From: Cohnella herbarum
GTDB lineage: Bacteria; Bacillota; Bacilli; Paenibacillales; Paenibacillaceae
DNA: 64,000 bases
Direction: 5' to 3'
Assembly (NCBI RefSeq): GCF_012849095.1
Contig: NZ_CP051680.1
Location: 6,816,001-6,880,000 of the forward strand
A model generated the notes under the pieces. It saw nothing but the letters and a program-made list of their open reading frames with translations. It was not told where the DNA came from and ran no database searches. The position numbers and the translations under genes are program-made. Numbering within the stretch: the stretch's first letter is position 1; every line of letters begins with the position of its first letter. This document shows, one piece after another, positions 18,867 through 29,365 of the stretch.

Positions 18867-19688
18867 ATGAATACAACCAAGACTCAGCATTATGCGAGCC
18901 TGGCTTTGTTGACGCTCGGTATCGCCTTTATTTCCGCGCCGCTCCTAATTTTGCTGTTCTCTTCCTTCAAGCCGAACTCGGAAGTGTACGCTTTCCCGTT
19001 TCATTTCTTTCCCAAGCTGTGGACGCTGGGCAATTACAGCAGCGCCTGGAGCAACAATCTAAGCCTGTACGCATGGAATTCGCTCGTCACCTCGTTAATA
19101 CCGACGGCGACGACGATCGTTACCGGATTGCTAGCGGCTTACGCGCTAGCCAAGATGACGTTCGTCGGCAAAGGCGCCCTGTTGAAGTTCATCGTCCTGA
19201 TGATGCTCGTTCCATTCGATATTTTGATCGTTCCGATGTTTCAATTGTTCAAGGGTTTTCAACTGCTGGACACGCTGACGGGCATTATGATTCCCGGTCT
19301 GGTGAGCGCCTTCGGAGTGTTCCTGATGAGGCAGTTCATGCTGCAAATTCCGGACGAACTCATTGAAGCCGCGCGGATCGACGGGTGCGGGCTAGGGGGC
19401 ATCATCGTCAAGCTGGTGTTGCCGAACGTAAAACCCGGCATAGCGGTGTTAGGCATTACAACGTTTCTGCACAACTGGAACGTCTTCACGTGGCCGTTCA
19501 TCATAACCTCCGGCGACGTCAACAAGACGCTGTCCGTGGGGCTGGCGAGCATGGTCACGTCGATCAACAACTTCAATCCGGGGGCGCTGCTGGCCGGCGG
19601 GATCATCATGATCATTCCGGTGTTCGTCCTGTTCGTGATATTCCAAAAAGGCATTACGCAAGTCTATATGACTACCGGAATTAAATAG
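18867..19688 (+). CDS. Sugar ABC transporter permease, MalG-like (transporter 1)
   Basis: 273 residues, ATG 18867 with GGAGAAGGA overlapping the end of the preceding gene. Six predicted helices; the EAA loop reads IEAARIDGCGLGGIIVKLVLP. Typical second CUT1 permease. The kinase gene starts 50 bases downstream and no terminator separates them. Confidence 0.93.
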   Translation: MNTTKTQHYASLALLTLGIAFISAPLLILLFSSFKPNSEVYAFPFHFFPKLWTLGNYSSAWSNNLSLYAWNSLVTSLIPTATTIVTGLLAAYALAKMTFVGKGALLKFIVLMMLVPFDILIVPMFQLFKGFQLLDTLTGIMIPGLVSAFGVFLMRQFMLQIPDELIEAARIDGCGLGGIIVKLVLPNVKPGIAVLGITTFLHNWNVFTWPFIITSGDVNKTLSVGLASMVTSINNFNPGALLAGGIIMIIPVFVLFVIFQKGITQVYMTTGIK

Positions 19689-19738
19689 GGTCTGCTATAC
19701 TGAGGGCATTTGCTTGTCGCCGGGGGGAACAACCGCAA

Positions 19739-21574
19739 ATGATGCCGACATCGATGCGCAGCAGAATGGTATTGCTTGTCCTTCTACTGATCATGGTGCT
19801 TACCATGGCCGTTGCTTTTATCGTGCTCCGTTACAATTACCAATCGGCGAAATCCATGGCCGACGACTACAATCACCAATTAGCGCTTGACACCATGGAA
19901 TCGCTCGATATCAAGAACAAGAAGTACGGCGAGATTTCTCTGCAAATCGTCATGAGCCACCTGGTGCAAGAGCGGTTGCCCCGCATGATTCGCGCCGACA
20001 CGGCCGACGAGGCGTACCTGGTCTTCAAGACCGAGCTGGTCGGCTTCCTCAATCAGTACTACTATACTTCCGATGAAATCGAAAGCATTCGCGTCTGGTT
20101 CGGCGACGACAATATATTGTTCGTCGGCGAATCTAAGCTGAAGGGTGACGGTGGGTACGAGCAGCAGCCCGGCTACCGGTTGGCCAGAGTGAGTCCGACC
20201 CATCTGGCTTGGGTGTCCAACGACAACGGGACGTTATCCCAGTGGCACGTCATCACGAGCTTTCAGAGCAAGCGAAGTCCGAATAACGGCAGCGCCAATC
20301 CGGTCATCGGGGCGGTCGAAATTAATATGAAGCCGCAGCGTCTGCTCGAAAGCATGGATAAGCTGAAGGTTATCCCGAACGCAAGATTCAGTTATGTCAA
20401 CGAGGACGACAGCTTGTTGGTTCAATATCCGGAAGTGCGGAGAGACGGGCCGTTTCATTCGGATACGGCGATGCTGCAAGCCTTCCGAGCTGAAGGCGGA
20501 AAACCTCTCGCGTCCGGGCTGCGTTCGGACGGTTATATTTATATTTTCGAGCGATCGTATTTAGGCATCTACTTGATTATCTCCTATCCCGTGCAGACGT
20601 TCCTGCAGTACGTGGCGGTGGCCGGCGTGCCGATTGCGCTCGTGGCTCTGTTGGTGCTGCTGCTCTCGCTGGTCGGCGTCCTCTATATTTCACAGATGAC
20701 AACAAAGCCGCTGCGCATGCTGCTGAAGGGCATCCGCGCTTTCGGCGAAGGCAGCTTGGACGAGAAGATCCCGATAACCGGCGTGCGGGAAATCGATCTG
20801 ATCGGCGGCGGACTGAACCGCATGGCGCGGCAAATCCAGCAATTGCTGGAAAGAGAAGTGCAGTTCAAGCAAGTCGAGCACGATCTGGCTATGAAGAACA
20901 AGCAGGCCGAATTGCGAGCGCTACGCAATCAGATAAATCCCCACTTCCTATTTAATACGCTTCAATCCATCCACTCGGTCGCTCTCCGCAAGACGGGCCA
21001 AGAAACGGAAATCAACCGGATGATCATCCATTTGTCCAAGCTCCTGCGCGAGAGTATCTATCATATCGGAAACAGAGTCACGGTCGAAGAAGAGCTCAAC
21101 AATCTATGGGCGTACGTCGAGCTGCAACAGTACCGGTTCAAGGGGCGATTCCGCGTCAAGTGGGACGTTCACTATGAATCGCTGTCCAAAACATTGCCCT
21201 GTCTGATTCTACAGCCACTAATGGAAAATGCGATCAATCATGGGGCATTCCACGCCGAGTGCGAGGAGGTGCCTATTGTCGTAAGCAGTTCCTATCTAGA
21301 CGGCATATTGACGATTTGCGTCCGCGACGAAGGTTGCGGTATGCACCGGGAGACGCTGGAGGGTTTAAAGTGGAGCTTGGACGGCGAACGAGCGCCGAGC
21401 ACAAACGGACACGGCGTCGGATTGTTCAATACGCACAACCGGCTGAAATACGAGTTCGGAGATTTGTACGCCATGAGAATCGAAAGCCGACCCGATGCCG
21501 GCACAAGTGTGCGACTTATCATCCGGGATCAGAACCAACTCAATGAACGACAGGCGGTGGAAGAGCATGTATAA
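19739..21574 (+). CDS. YesM-type sensor histidine kinase
   Basis: 611 residues. The first of two adjacent ATGs (19739) follows CGGGGGGAA at 19721-19729. Helix 1 (~10-28), an extracellular Cache-like sensor (~29-285), helix 2 (~288-312), HAMP (~313-365), then the His_kinase/LytS-type core: phospho-acceptor His402 in NQINPHFLFNTLQ, N-box ENAINHG, G1 DEGCGM, G2 GHGVGLFNTHNRL. It senses an extracellular sugar or loaded binding protein and phosphorylates the response regulator whose gene overlaps it by 8 bases. Position behind the transporter genes implies feedback on the same operon. Confidence 0.93.
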   Translation: MMPTSMRSRMVLLVLLLIMVLTMAVAFIVLRYNYQSAKSMADDYNHQLALDTMESLDIKNKKYGEISLQIVMSHLVQERLPRMIRADTADEAYLVFKTELVGFLNQYYYTSDEIESIRVWFGDDNILFVGESKLKGDGGYEQQPGYRLARVSPTHLAWVSNDNGTLSQWHVITSFQSKRSPNNGSANPVIGAVEINMKPQRLLESMDKLKVIPNARFSYVNEDDSLLVQYPEVRRDGPFHSDTAMLQAFRAEGGKPLASGLRSDGYIYIFERSYLGIYLIISYPVQTFLQYVAVAGVPIALVALLVLLLSLVGVLYISQMTTKPLRMLLKGIRAFGEGSLDEKIPITGVREIDLIGGGLNRMARQIQQLLEREVQFKQVEHDLAMKNKQAELRALRNQINPHFLFNTLQSIHSVALRKTGQETEINRMIIHLSKLLRESIYHIGNRVTVEEELNNLWAYVELQQYRFKGRFRVKWDVHYESLSKTLPCLILQPLMENAINHGAFHAECEEVPIVVSSSYLDGILTICVRDEGCGMHRETLEGLKWSLDGERAPSTNGHGVGLFNTHNRLKYEFGDLYAMRIESRPDAGTSVRLIIRDQNQLNERQAVEEHV

Positions 21575-22631
21575 GGTGTTGATCGTCGACGACGAGGCGA
21601 TGATTCGCGAGGATCTCAAGGATTTCGTAAAATGGGAAGCCGCCGGCTTTACGGAAGCGAGGCTTGCCGGAAGCGGCCAGGCGGCGCTTCAAGCGGCGGC
21701 GGAAACGGATTTCGACTTAGTGCTTGCCGACATCAATATGCCCCGCATGAACGGGCTTGTCATGATACGGAAATTAAGGGAGTCGGGCTACAAGGGTCAC
21801 ATCGTCGTCATTACCGCGTATGGTGAATTCGAGTATGCACAGCAGGCGATTACGCTCGGCGTAAAGGATTATATCCTCAAGCCGATCGACTTCCGGGAGA
21901 TGAACGTCATCGTGCGGCGCATCGCAGAGCAGTTGCGCGAGGAGACGAGGACCGTCCGCCAGCAGTTGTTCGCCGGGGAGGCGGAGAAGGCGTCTGCGGA
22001 GCTGCTCGTGGCGGCCGCCATGCAGCGGCGGGAACGAGCTGAAGAGGCCATCGAGACCTTGTTTGCGGCATGGGAACGGCAACGCCAGCCGCTCTCCGCC
22101 GTCCTGTCCGCGCTGCGGCAGAGCATTGTGCAGGCGGAGGCGCAGCTTAATGGGCACAATCCGGCCTATTATGCCTCGAAGCAGTCCGTGTTCCTCGAGC
22201 TGCTGCATAGACAGGCGGCATGCGCGACCGAGCAGGACGCTCGACTGCTGTTCAGACAGCTGGCGGCGCATATGATCGACTGCTACGAAGAGGCTGGCAC
22301 GGAAGAAAGAGGCTCGTTCAGCCAGCTAAAGCCGTTGATCAAAGCGCATCTCGGCGAGGAAATTTCGCTGGAGTGGCTGGCGCAGCGCGTGCACATCAGC
22401 GCGAATTATCTGAGTGTCGTGTTCAAGAAAGAAACGGGAGAAAACTTCAACGAATTCGTCATGCGGGAGAGGATGATGTCCGCCCGGGAGTTGCTGGGCA
22501 GCCAAGAGCACCGGATCATCGACATCGGGGTCAAGGTCGGTTACGCGAATTACCGCAGCTTCAGCAGAGCTTTCAAAAACTTCTTCGGTCTGTCGCCGAG
22601 CGAATTCCGCGATCAGCATGGCTGCCGCTGA
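21567..22631 (+). CDS. YesN-type response regulator with AraC output domain
   Basis: 354 residues. The ATG at 21567 starts MYKVLIVDDE and overlaps the kinase gene, indicating translational coupling; the longer frame from 21495 has no REC-compatible N-terminus. The REC domain has the acidic pair DDE, phospho-acceptor Asp55 (LADINMPRMNG), Thr in VITAYG and Lys in LKPID. The C-terminal double helix-turn-helix (~255-350: WLAQRVHISANYLSVVFKKETG, VGYANYRSFSRAFKNFFG) binds DNA. The linker region (~125-250) is shorter than in classic YesN proteins. Likely activator of transporter 1 and the SLH protein downstream (inference). Confidence 0.93.
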   Translation: MYKVLIVDDEAMIREDLKDFVKWEAAGFTEARLAGSGQAALQAAAETDFDLVLADINMPRMNGLVMIRKLRESGYKGHIVVITAYGEFEYAQQAITLGVKDYILKPIDFREMNVIVRRIAEQLREETRTVRQQLFAGEAEKASAELLVAAAMQRRERAEEAIETLFAAWERQRQPLSAVLSALRQSIVQAEAQLNGHNPAYYASKQSVFLELLHRQAACATEQDARLLFRQLAAHMIDCYEEAGTEERGSFSQLKPLIKAHLGEEISLEWLAQRVHISANYLSVVFKKETGENFNEFVMRERMMSARELLGSQEHRIIDIGVKVGYANYRSFSRAFKNFFGLSPSEFRDQHGCR

Positions 22632-22684
22632 CGCCGTGTGAGCCAAGTTCATCGAAATTGTCCCTTCTTCCAAACAATTGTCAA

Positions 22685-22713
22685 TTGAATGCGCTTCCAA
22701 CCGATGACATGAT
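22685..22713 (+). promoter_or_regulatory. Possible promoter with cre-like element before SLH protein
   Basis: TTGAAT (22685-22690), 17-base spacer, CATGAT (22708-22713). TTGAATGCGCTTCCAA (22685-22700) resembles the element upstream of the gene at 33131 (TTGAAAGCGATTCCAA) and the CcpA consensus TGWAANCGNTNWCA with two mismatches. The 200-base gap 22632-22831 holds nothing else I can name. Confidence 0.4.
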
Positions 22714-22831
22714 GGGGGCATGTTCCGTCGGCTAGCCTTATAGATGACGTGTGCAGATGAGCCAGCCGGCCGGAGCGCGACGAAATTGAACTGCGCGGGG
22801 CGACCCGCCGGGGAAGGGGAAAGAGAAAAGA

Positions 22832-25800
22832 ATGAAGGAACGAAGAGGATTAAGGTTACAATGGGGCCGCAAAAGTCTGCTGCTGCTGCTGACGGCGGCG
22901 TTGTTGCTGCCCACGGGCTGGATCTGCGATGCGCCCGAGGCTTCGGCGGAAGCCGCGCCGACGGCGGACCTGCCGATTTCTCGGGAGGTGCGGGTGGCGG
23001 CCATTGCGGCTACGGCGTCATCCGGCAAGACCGGTCACGGCCCGGAGCTTGCGTTGGACGGCGTGCATGGGGACGAGGCTAACAACTGGCGTCCCGCTAC
23101 CAGGCCGACTGCGTCGAATCCGCAGTGGATTCAGCTGGATCTGGGCCGGTTAACGAAGGTCGGGGCGCTGGAAGCAATCGTCGTCGGCGATGACGGTCCG
23201 ATGCGTTACGCCGTTCAGGTTTCGCAGGACGGCAGTCACTTCCAGACGGTTGCGGAGCGGGAGGTGCAATCGAGCCGAACGCTATTCAGCGCTTGGGACA
23301 GCGTGGAGGCACGTTACGTGCGGCTGCTCGTCACGGACAGCTTCGGCCCGGACAGCCCGATCAACGAAATTATTCTGTTTCCGGACGTTCTTCCGCACCG
23401 CGTAGGCATTCTTTCGTGCTTTCCCGACATGAAAAATTTCGGCGACGCCGGGCTGGCCTCGCTGCTTAACCAGCATCAGCAACTGATGAACCTGTGCGTC
23501 AGCATTGCGGATCCGGCAAGCCCCGGCATCAACTTGATGCCGGAGCTGATCGACGACGCGCTGTATCCCAACGGCATTTCCGATCAGGACGTTCTCGACT
23601 ACGTGAGCAACCCTGCGAACTACTCGTGGGAATACGCGGACGAAATGTTCAAACGGTTTACAGACGTCGGGATGGATATCTGGCTCGGATTCCAGGGCTT
23701 TTCCAGCCGGGCTTTCCCCAGCTTCTATTCTACGATCGTAGACGAGATCGGAAGAACGATCGAGCACCGCGATTTTTTCAACGAGTTGCACAACGAGACC
23801 GTCATCGAAGTGGCCAAGCAGACGATGCGGCATTTCGACAGCAACCCGAACATTCGGAAGTTTTCCATTCTCGGACCGGGCTGGTTCGGCGGGATCGAGT
23901 ATTATTCCGGTCACAGTCCGGAACTGCTGGCCGTATACAGCGAAAGCGCGCAGACCAGCTTCCGCTCTTGGCTCTCGGACAAGTACGGCACGATCGGGGA
24001 GCTGAACGAGAGCTGGGGCAAGAGCTACGAAAGCTTCGACGAAATCTCGTCTCCACTGCCCAATCGTTCGAACGCCGATTCCGTGGACGATCGGCCGGAG
24101 TGGGCCGACCTGATGTTCTGGAAAATGGAGTACATGGACGATTTTCTGAATAAGTACATGCAGGAGATGCGGTCTGTGTCGGACAAGCAAATCCATGTCG
24201 AAGTCGACGGCGGATATCAGAGCGCACCGATGGAGACAGGAGAGAGCATGGGTAAAATCGCCCGCGACTTCAGCAAATACGACAACATTATTTTCGGCAA
24301 CAGCAATCTGGACGCGTCTTACGGCGTCGCCCAATACGCCGCCACGGCACGCTTCTACGGGCTTAAGGGCACGATGGACGATACGGCGCAGCCGTCCGAC
24401 AAAGCCCAGACGGACAACGCCTTCAACTTCCTGAGCCGAGGCGTCGACATGCTGGCGCATTCGGCGCTCGGCTGGGACTACGAGGCGTTCAACGGCGGCA
24501 CCGGGAAGTGGGACCCGAACGGCAACTATAGCGGCAACGATCTGTACCGTTATACCCAAGCGAACGCCAAGAAGTACCTCACGATCGATCCGGAGCCGGA
24601 AGGACCGGACGTGCTGATCTTTAATCCTTGGTACGCCAATCTGTTCCGTCAAGGGTACGACCGCAACGACCATAACTTTATTTTCGACGGCGACCACGGC
24701 ATATCGTGGTTCGGAGCGCCGATCGCCAATTGGGCGCACTATCTGCAGTCGCCCGACATTCTCGACGACTTCCCGATCGAGGACGGCGCGCTGGACAATT
24801 ACAAGGTGTTCATCAGCCCCAACATGGGCGTGACGCTGACCTCGGACGCCGCTGAGGCCAAGATCAAATCTTGGGTGCAGCGGGGCGGCGCTTTCGCCAG
24901 CTTCGGAACGGATAGCTTCAGCTACCGCCTGAAGCTGGAGGATCGGCGGTTGGAGGGCGGTGACGAAGTGGACGACTGGATGATGGGCATGCTAGCCGGC
25001 TCAGAGGCGACTGAACGCGCGGGGACTCAGGTCAAGGTGTCCAATCAGGCGCCGGCATGGCTGAAGTCGCTTGCGGCGGGCGCATCCGTAACGGTTTCGG
25101 CGGAGACCGGAAGCGCGGGTAAGGCGCTTAGCGCGCTGCCCCCGAATGCGGTTCCCGTGCTGGAAGACGAGGCGGGCAACGTCATTATGGCGGAGTATGC
25201 CGTCGGCGAAGGCAGCGTCCTGTTCGGTACGTTGCCGGTGGCGGACAATGCGATGTTCAAGGATAGTTTCATGAGCAGGCTGCTGTCGGACTACGCCGAC
25301 TCCCGCGGCATCAAGCGCACCGTAACGGCTGATCCGGCCAAGTTTCATGTAGCGGACGCGGGCGTGGACGCCAACACCGGCAAAAGGGTCATAGAGGTAG
25401 CCCGAAACGCGACGACCGATCCGAACGAAGTGCTCGTGATCCGGCATGCGCCGTCGCTTGACGGCGCGGAAGCGATCATCGATCTGAACTGGGAAAAGGA
25501 CAGCGTGCTGGAATATACGTTCGAGTCCGGCAAGGCGTTCGTATACGTCCCGAGCGCGGACGGCGTGATCGCCTCCAGCGGAACGATTACGGAGGAGGAC
25601 GGACGGCAGGTTGTCACGCTCGATCTGTCCAACGGCTATCCGCTTTCCTCGATTTCGCTGAATGCGGAGAAGCCGTTGGCAGCGCTGGCTTTCGCCGCGG
25701 ACGGTTTCGGCAGCGGCTGGCAGAAGGTCGGCGGCGCTTTCAGCGGCAGCCCCGTAACAGTAGCCAGCATCGGAGCTGTCGCAAGCTCCGCGGGGACAGA

Positions 25801-28800
25801 GGGAGCCGTCGGCAAACTTGTCAGCAAGCCGTTCGTCATAACAGAAGATGCGTTGGCGTTTTACGGTGCGGGGTACGCCGGGGAATCGGGAACCGGAGAG
25901 CAGCCGGCAGGCGAGGACAAGGTCATTGCCGATTTCGAGACCGGCGACTGGAGCGAGCTCGCCTACGTCGATACGGAGGTGTTCGGGGCTTCGCCTGCGA
26001 CCGGAGGCGCCGGGTGGGTTTCGGATGGAGACGGCTACTACGCGGCTTCTTCGACCGGCGGCGGTCAGAAGGGCAAGCTGCGGACGGCATCGTTCGTCAT
26101 CGACCGGCCGACGCTGGCGTTCGACGGGGCGGGCTGGAACGGCACCGTTTATGGGGAAGGGCCGTGGCCGTATGCCCTTAACAATCGCTTCTACCTCAAG
26201 GACGCGGCGACGGACGAAATTCTGATCGAAGAGGTACCGACCAACCGCGTAGGCGACAGCGGCCGGATGAAGACGTACGTATGGGACGTCTCGCAATGGG
26301 CAGGCAAGGAAGTTTATTTCGAAGCGGCGGATGCCATCGGCGCCGAGGAATCGGCGGTATATGGAGGCGGATTCGACTGGCTGGCCGTCGACAATGTCAA
26401 GCTGACGGGAGAGCCCTTCCAGACGGAAGCCAGCGTGACGGGGCAGAACCGATTCGTGCTCAAGGCGATCGACGGATCGGTGCTCCGATCCGCTGCGCCG
26501 CCGAACGGCGAAGCGTATGAATTGATCTACTGGGATGTCTCCAATCTGAAAGGAAGGACCGTCTATATGGAAGCGGCGGATGGCATGGATACAGCGGCGG
26601 ACGGCTGGCTTGCCTTCGGCGCGCCGTTCCTGTTTGATCACAAGGACGCCGTCGAAGACGACTATTGGTCTTTCGAATCGGGAACGTACGCGGATTGGGA
26701 ACATACGGGAGACGCTTTCGGGTCGGAACCGAACAGCCGGTACCTGGGCCGTCCGCTCGGCAGCGGCAACGGGAAATACTGGGCGGACAGTCTGGCGGCG
26801 GGCGAAGATAAAACCGGGACGATGACGTCCAAGTCTTTTGTCGTCGACAAACCGATTCTGTCTTTCCTCGCAGCCGGATGGAATGGGCAGTCGGGCTGGA
26901 ACCCGCCGCGCAATTACTACGAGCTGATCGATGAGAACGGGCAGCGATTGCGGCTGGCGACGCCGCCGGGCCAAAGCTCCCAGCCTCTCAATCAATTTAT
27001 CGCGCAGTATTGGGACGTATCGGATCTGATCGGAGAGACGGTTCGCTTCAGGGTCGTTGACGGAGATTCGGGTAGCGGATACGCCTGGCTGGCGATGGAT
27101 TCCATTCATCTGCTGGACAACAGTGATTTCGAAATGGGCAGCTATGCTTCCTGGCAGTCGACTGGCACGGCATTCGGCACAGAGCCGGCTTCGTTGGAGC
27201 ATCCGACGGTCGCACGAGGCGCAAGAGGCAAGCGTTGGAGCGATTCGTCTTCTGGCGGCGCGACCGCCGCGGGTACGCTGACCAGCGCGCCGCTCAAGCT
27301 GGAGGGAGAATGGCTGAGTTTCCTCGCTGCGGGCTTCGCCGACGGGGGAGCCAATTATTACCGCTTGCTTACCATCGACGGGCAGGAGTTGGACCGAGTC
27401 GCTCCGCCGAACACAGCCGACTTCGTACCGCTTAAGCTGCACGCGCTTGGTGGCGAAGGTACGCTCGTCCGCTTCGAAGCGGTTGACGGCAGTGCGTCCG
27501 AGCCGGAAGGCTGGCTTTCGTTCGACGACCTGAACGAACGCAGGTTGCTACCGGACAAGCTGACGCTGCGGTTGTCGGAGGACGGCGCACAGTGGACAGA
27601 TGAGGTGGAATTAGGCGGAATCGGTGCTACGCGGCTTGCTTACGAATTGCCGGGAGGCGAGACTTACCGCTACGTGCAATGGATTGTTGAAGGCGGCCGT
27701 GTCGATGCCGGGTTTCTAAAGCTGCTGCAGCTTCGCCAGCAGGTCAGCCGCTGGACGGACGGCGCGATGGGGCCGGATGGCATGCTTGATCTTGGACAAA
27801 GCCGGTCCGTGAACGGCTTGAAGCTGCAATTCGCGACGGAGAAGACGCGCTCGTTTGTGCTGGAGACTTCCGCCGATGGTCAGACCTGGTCGCCGACGTA
27901 CAAGGCAATTGCCCAAAAGGGCGCGTCGGTTCAGGCGGTATTCCCCGCAGTAAGCGCTCGTTATGTCAAGGTTGCCGGACTGTCATCCGAAAGTGCTGTT
28001 GGGATGACCGCCCAGGTTGTGGCACCGCCCGAGCTGAATTTGCGGAACATTCCCGATCCGAGCGACGGTACTGACAATGGGGCACCGGAGCCTGAGAGGC
28101 CGAATGGTCCAGACTCGAACTACGGAGCGCCCGCGAGAGAATTGTTGGACGTCGACGTTGTGCAGGAGAACGGAAGAACGACTTTGTCAATTAGAGTGCA
28201 AACCAAGCCTGAAGGGAATGACGGCGGAGCCGCTGCCGAATTAACCCGGGCTCAATGGACAGCGCTGGCGAAACTGGCGGCCGAGAAGTTTGCGGAGGGG
28301 CAGCGCGTACATGTGACCGTCAAAGTTTTGGCACCGAAAGACGTGCTTATCGTGAACTTGCGTCTGCCTTCGGGCGCGATGACCGCTTTGGAACAAGGCA
28401 GTGATTGGACTCTGGAGGTGGATTTCCCGGCAGGCCGAATCCGATTGAATAAGGAAGCTATGGAGACGTTGACCGCTGCAGCCGGCCAAGGCTCGGTGGC
28501 AGTAGGCTTAACGAGATCCGTGCCGGGACAATCCGTTCCGGAAGTGCAGGCTTCGAGCTTGACCTCTTCCGAAAGCGGCGAGATTTACCGATTCTCCATA
28601 AAGGCGAACGAACAGTCGCTGGCGACGTTATCCAAAGGGAAGGCGGAAATCGCCGTCCCGTATGTGCTTGGAGAAGGCAAAGATATGCATGCGGTCGTAG
28701 CCAGAGAAGTCGGCCAGAACGGAGCGCTGAAAGCGTTGCGCGGCGGTTTCGACGCCTCCCGGAGCGTTGTGCGCTTCGTGACCGGCGAATTAGCGCCGTT

Positions 28801-29365
28801 CGCAATAGACTACAATAAGGTTGTATTTAATGATGTGCCGAGGGATGCCTGGTACGGAGAGTCGACAGCTTATCTGGCTGCCCGCGGCATTATTCTAGGC
28901 AAGGGTACGGGCATCTTCGCTCCGGACGTCAGCGTAACCCGGGCCGATTTTCTGGTCATGGCTATGCGGGCTTACGGCATCGTCCCGAAAGATGAGACCG
29001 GCTCATCTTTCGACGATGCGGGGAGCGCCTACTACACGCCTTACTTGGATGCAGCGAAACGGTTGGGTCTGGTAAACGGCGTAGGCGGCAACCGTTTTGC
29101 TCCCGTCGATGCAATGAGCAGGCAGGACATGCTCGTTATTTTGCAACGTCTGCTGTCGCGTATTGGAGAGCTACCGCAGGCGAGGACGGATTCGGCAGCC
29201 TTCTATTTCGAAGACGAAGCGCAAATTTCCGGTTATGCAAGGGAGGCCGTACATGGTTTTGCAAAAGCAGGCGTTGTGACTGGCTATCGAAATACGATAG
29301 ACCCCGGTGGAATAACTTCGCGTGCCCAAGCCGCGCAAATCTTGTACCGACTGCTGAACCGATAA
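22832..29365 (+). CDS. Giant S-layer-anchored protein with glycosidase-like TIM barrel
   Basis: 2,177 residues from ATG 22832. Order: signal peptide (~1-42), discoidin (F5/8C) domain (~52-187), a TIM barrel of GH42-like type (~190-590; DVGMDIWLGFQGF, KFSILGPGWFGGIEYYSG, IHVEVDGGYQ), a beta-galactosidase trimerisation-like domain (~595-720; DVLIFNPWYANL, YKVFISPNMGV), a beta-sandwich (~730-945), four related jelly-roll repeats starting near 953, 1034, 1280 and 1432 (pattern FExGxYxxWxxTGxAFG...), another binding-type region (~1570-1730), a beta-rich region and three SLH domains (~1996-2050, 2058-2112, 2123-2177). Candidate catalytic Glu residues are IEYY and VEVDGG, but GH42 motifs are not well kept, so activity is uncertain. 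Probably displayed at the cell surface for the transporter upstream. Confidence 0.87.
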   Translation: MKERRGLRLQWGRKSLLLLLTAALLLPTGWICDAPEASAEAAPTADLPISREVRVAAIAATASSGKTGHGPELALDGVHGDEANNWRPATRPTASNPQWIQLDLGRLTKVGALEAIVVGDDGPMRYAVQVSQDGSHFQTVAEREVQSSRTLFSAWDSVEARYVRLLVTDSFGPDSPINEIILFPDVLPHRVGILSCFPDMKNFGDAGLASLLNQHQQLMNLCVSIADPASPGINLMPELIDDALYPNGISDQDVLDYVSNPANYSWEYADEMFKRFTDVGMDIWLGFQGFSSRAFPSFYSTIVDEIGRTIEHRDFFNELHNETVIEVAKQTMRHFDSNPNIRKFSILGPGWFGGIEYYSGHSPELLAVYSESAQTSFRSWLSDKYGTIGELNESWGKSYESFDEISSPLPNRSNADSVDDRPEWADLMFWKMEYMDDFLNKYMQEMRSVSDKQIHVEVDGGYQSAPMETGESMGKIARDFSKYDNIIFGNSNLDASYGVAQYAATARFYGLKGTMDDTAQPSDKAQTDNAFNFLSRGVDMLAHSALGWDYEAFNGGTGKWDPNGNYSGNDLYRYTQANAKKYLTIDPEPEGPDVLIFNPWYANLFRQGYDRNDHNFIFDGDHGISWFGAPIANWAHYLQSPDILDDFPIEDGALDNYKVFISPNMGVTLTSDAAEAKIKSWVQRGGAFASFGTDSFSYRLKLEDRRLEGGDEVDDWMMGMLAGSEATERAGTQVKVSNQAPAWLKSLAAGASVTVSAETGSAGKALSALPPNAVPVLEDEAGNVIMAEYAVGEGSVLFGTLPVADNAMFKDSFMSRLLSDYADSRGIKRTVTADPAKFHVADAGVDANTGKRVIEVARNATTDPNEVLVIRHAPSLDGAEAIIDLNWEKDSVLEYTFESGKAFVYVPSADGVIASSGTITEEDGRQVVTLDLSNGYPLSSISLNAEKPLAALAFAADGFGSGWQKVGGAFSGSPVTVASIGAVASSAGTEGAVGKLVSKPFVITEDALAFYGAGYAGESGTGEQPAGEDKVIADFETGDWSELAYVDTEVFGASPATGGAGWVSDGDGYYAASSTGGGQKGKLRTASFVIDRPTLAFDGAGWNGTVYGEGPWPYALNNRFYLKDAATDEILIEEVPTNRVGDSGRMKTYVWDVSQWAGKEVYFEAADAIGAEESAVYGGGFDWLAVDNVKLTGEPFQTEASVTGQNRFVLKAIDGSVLRSAAPPNGEAYELIYWDVSNLKGRTVYMEAADGMDTAADGWLAFGAPFLFDHKDAVEDDYWSFESGTYADWEHTGDAFGSEPNSRYLGRPLGSGNGKYWADSLAAGEDKTGTMTSKSFVVDKPILSFLAAGWNGQSGWNPPRNYYELIDENGQRLRLATPPGQSSQPLNQFIAQYWDVSDLIGETVRFRVVDGDSGSGYAWLAMDSIHLLDNSDFEMGSYASWQSTGTAFGTEPASLEHPTVARGARGKRWSDSSSGGATAAGTLTSAPLKLEGEWLSFLAAGFADGGANYYRLLTIDGQELDRVAPPNTADFVPLKLHALGGEGTLVRFEAVDGSASEPEGWLSFDDLNERRLLPDKLTLRLSEDGAQWTDEVELGGIGATRLAYELPGGETYRYVQWIVEGGRVDAGFLKLLQLRQQVSRWTDGAMGPDGMLDLGQSRSVNGLKLQFATEKTRSFVLETSADGQTWSPTYKAIAQKGASVQAVFPAVSARYVKVAGLSSESAVGMTAQVVAPPELNLRNIPDPSDGTDNGAPEPERPNGPDSNYGAPARELLDVDVVQENGRTTLSIRVQTKPEGNDGGAAAELTRAQWTALAKLAAEKFAEGQRVHVTVKVLAPKDVLIVNLRLPSGAMTALEQGSDWTLEVDFPAGRIRLNKEAMETLTAAAGQGSVAVGLTRSVPGQSVPEVQASSLTSSESGEIYRFSIKANEQSLATLSKGKAEIAVPYVLGEGKDMHAVVAREVGQNGALKALRGGFDASRSVVRFVTGELAPFAIDYNKVVFNDVPRDAWYGESTAYLAARGIILGKGTGIFAPDVSVTRADFLVMAMRAYGIVPKDETGSSFDDAGSAYYTPYLDAAKRLGLVNGVGGNRFAPVDAMSRQDMLVILQRLLSRIGELPQARTDSAAFYFEDEAQISGYAREAVHGFAKAGVVTGYRNTIDPGGITSRAQAAQILYRLLNR

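Noticed and set aside
23282..24739. 485-residue antisense open frame
   Set aside because: Same reason: shadow of the discoidin/TIM-barrel region of the plus-strand gene.
25001..27442. 813-residue antisense open frame inside the giant SLH gene
   Set aside because: Arginine-rich, no domain motif or ribosome binding site; it mirrors the codon pattern of the plus-strand gene, which has clear domains throughout.
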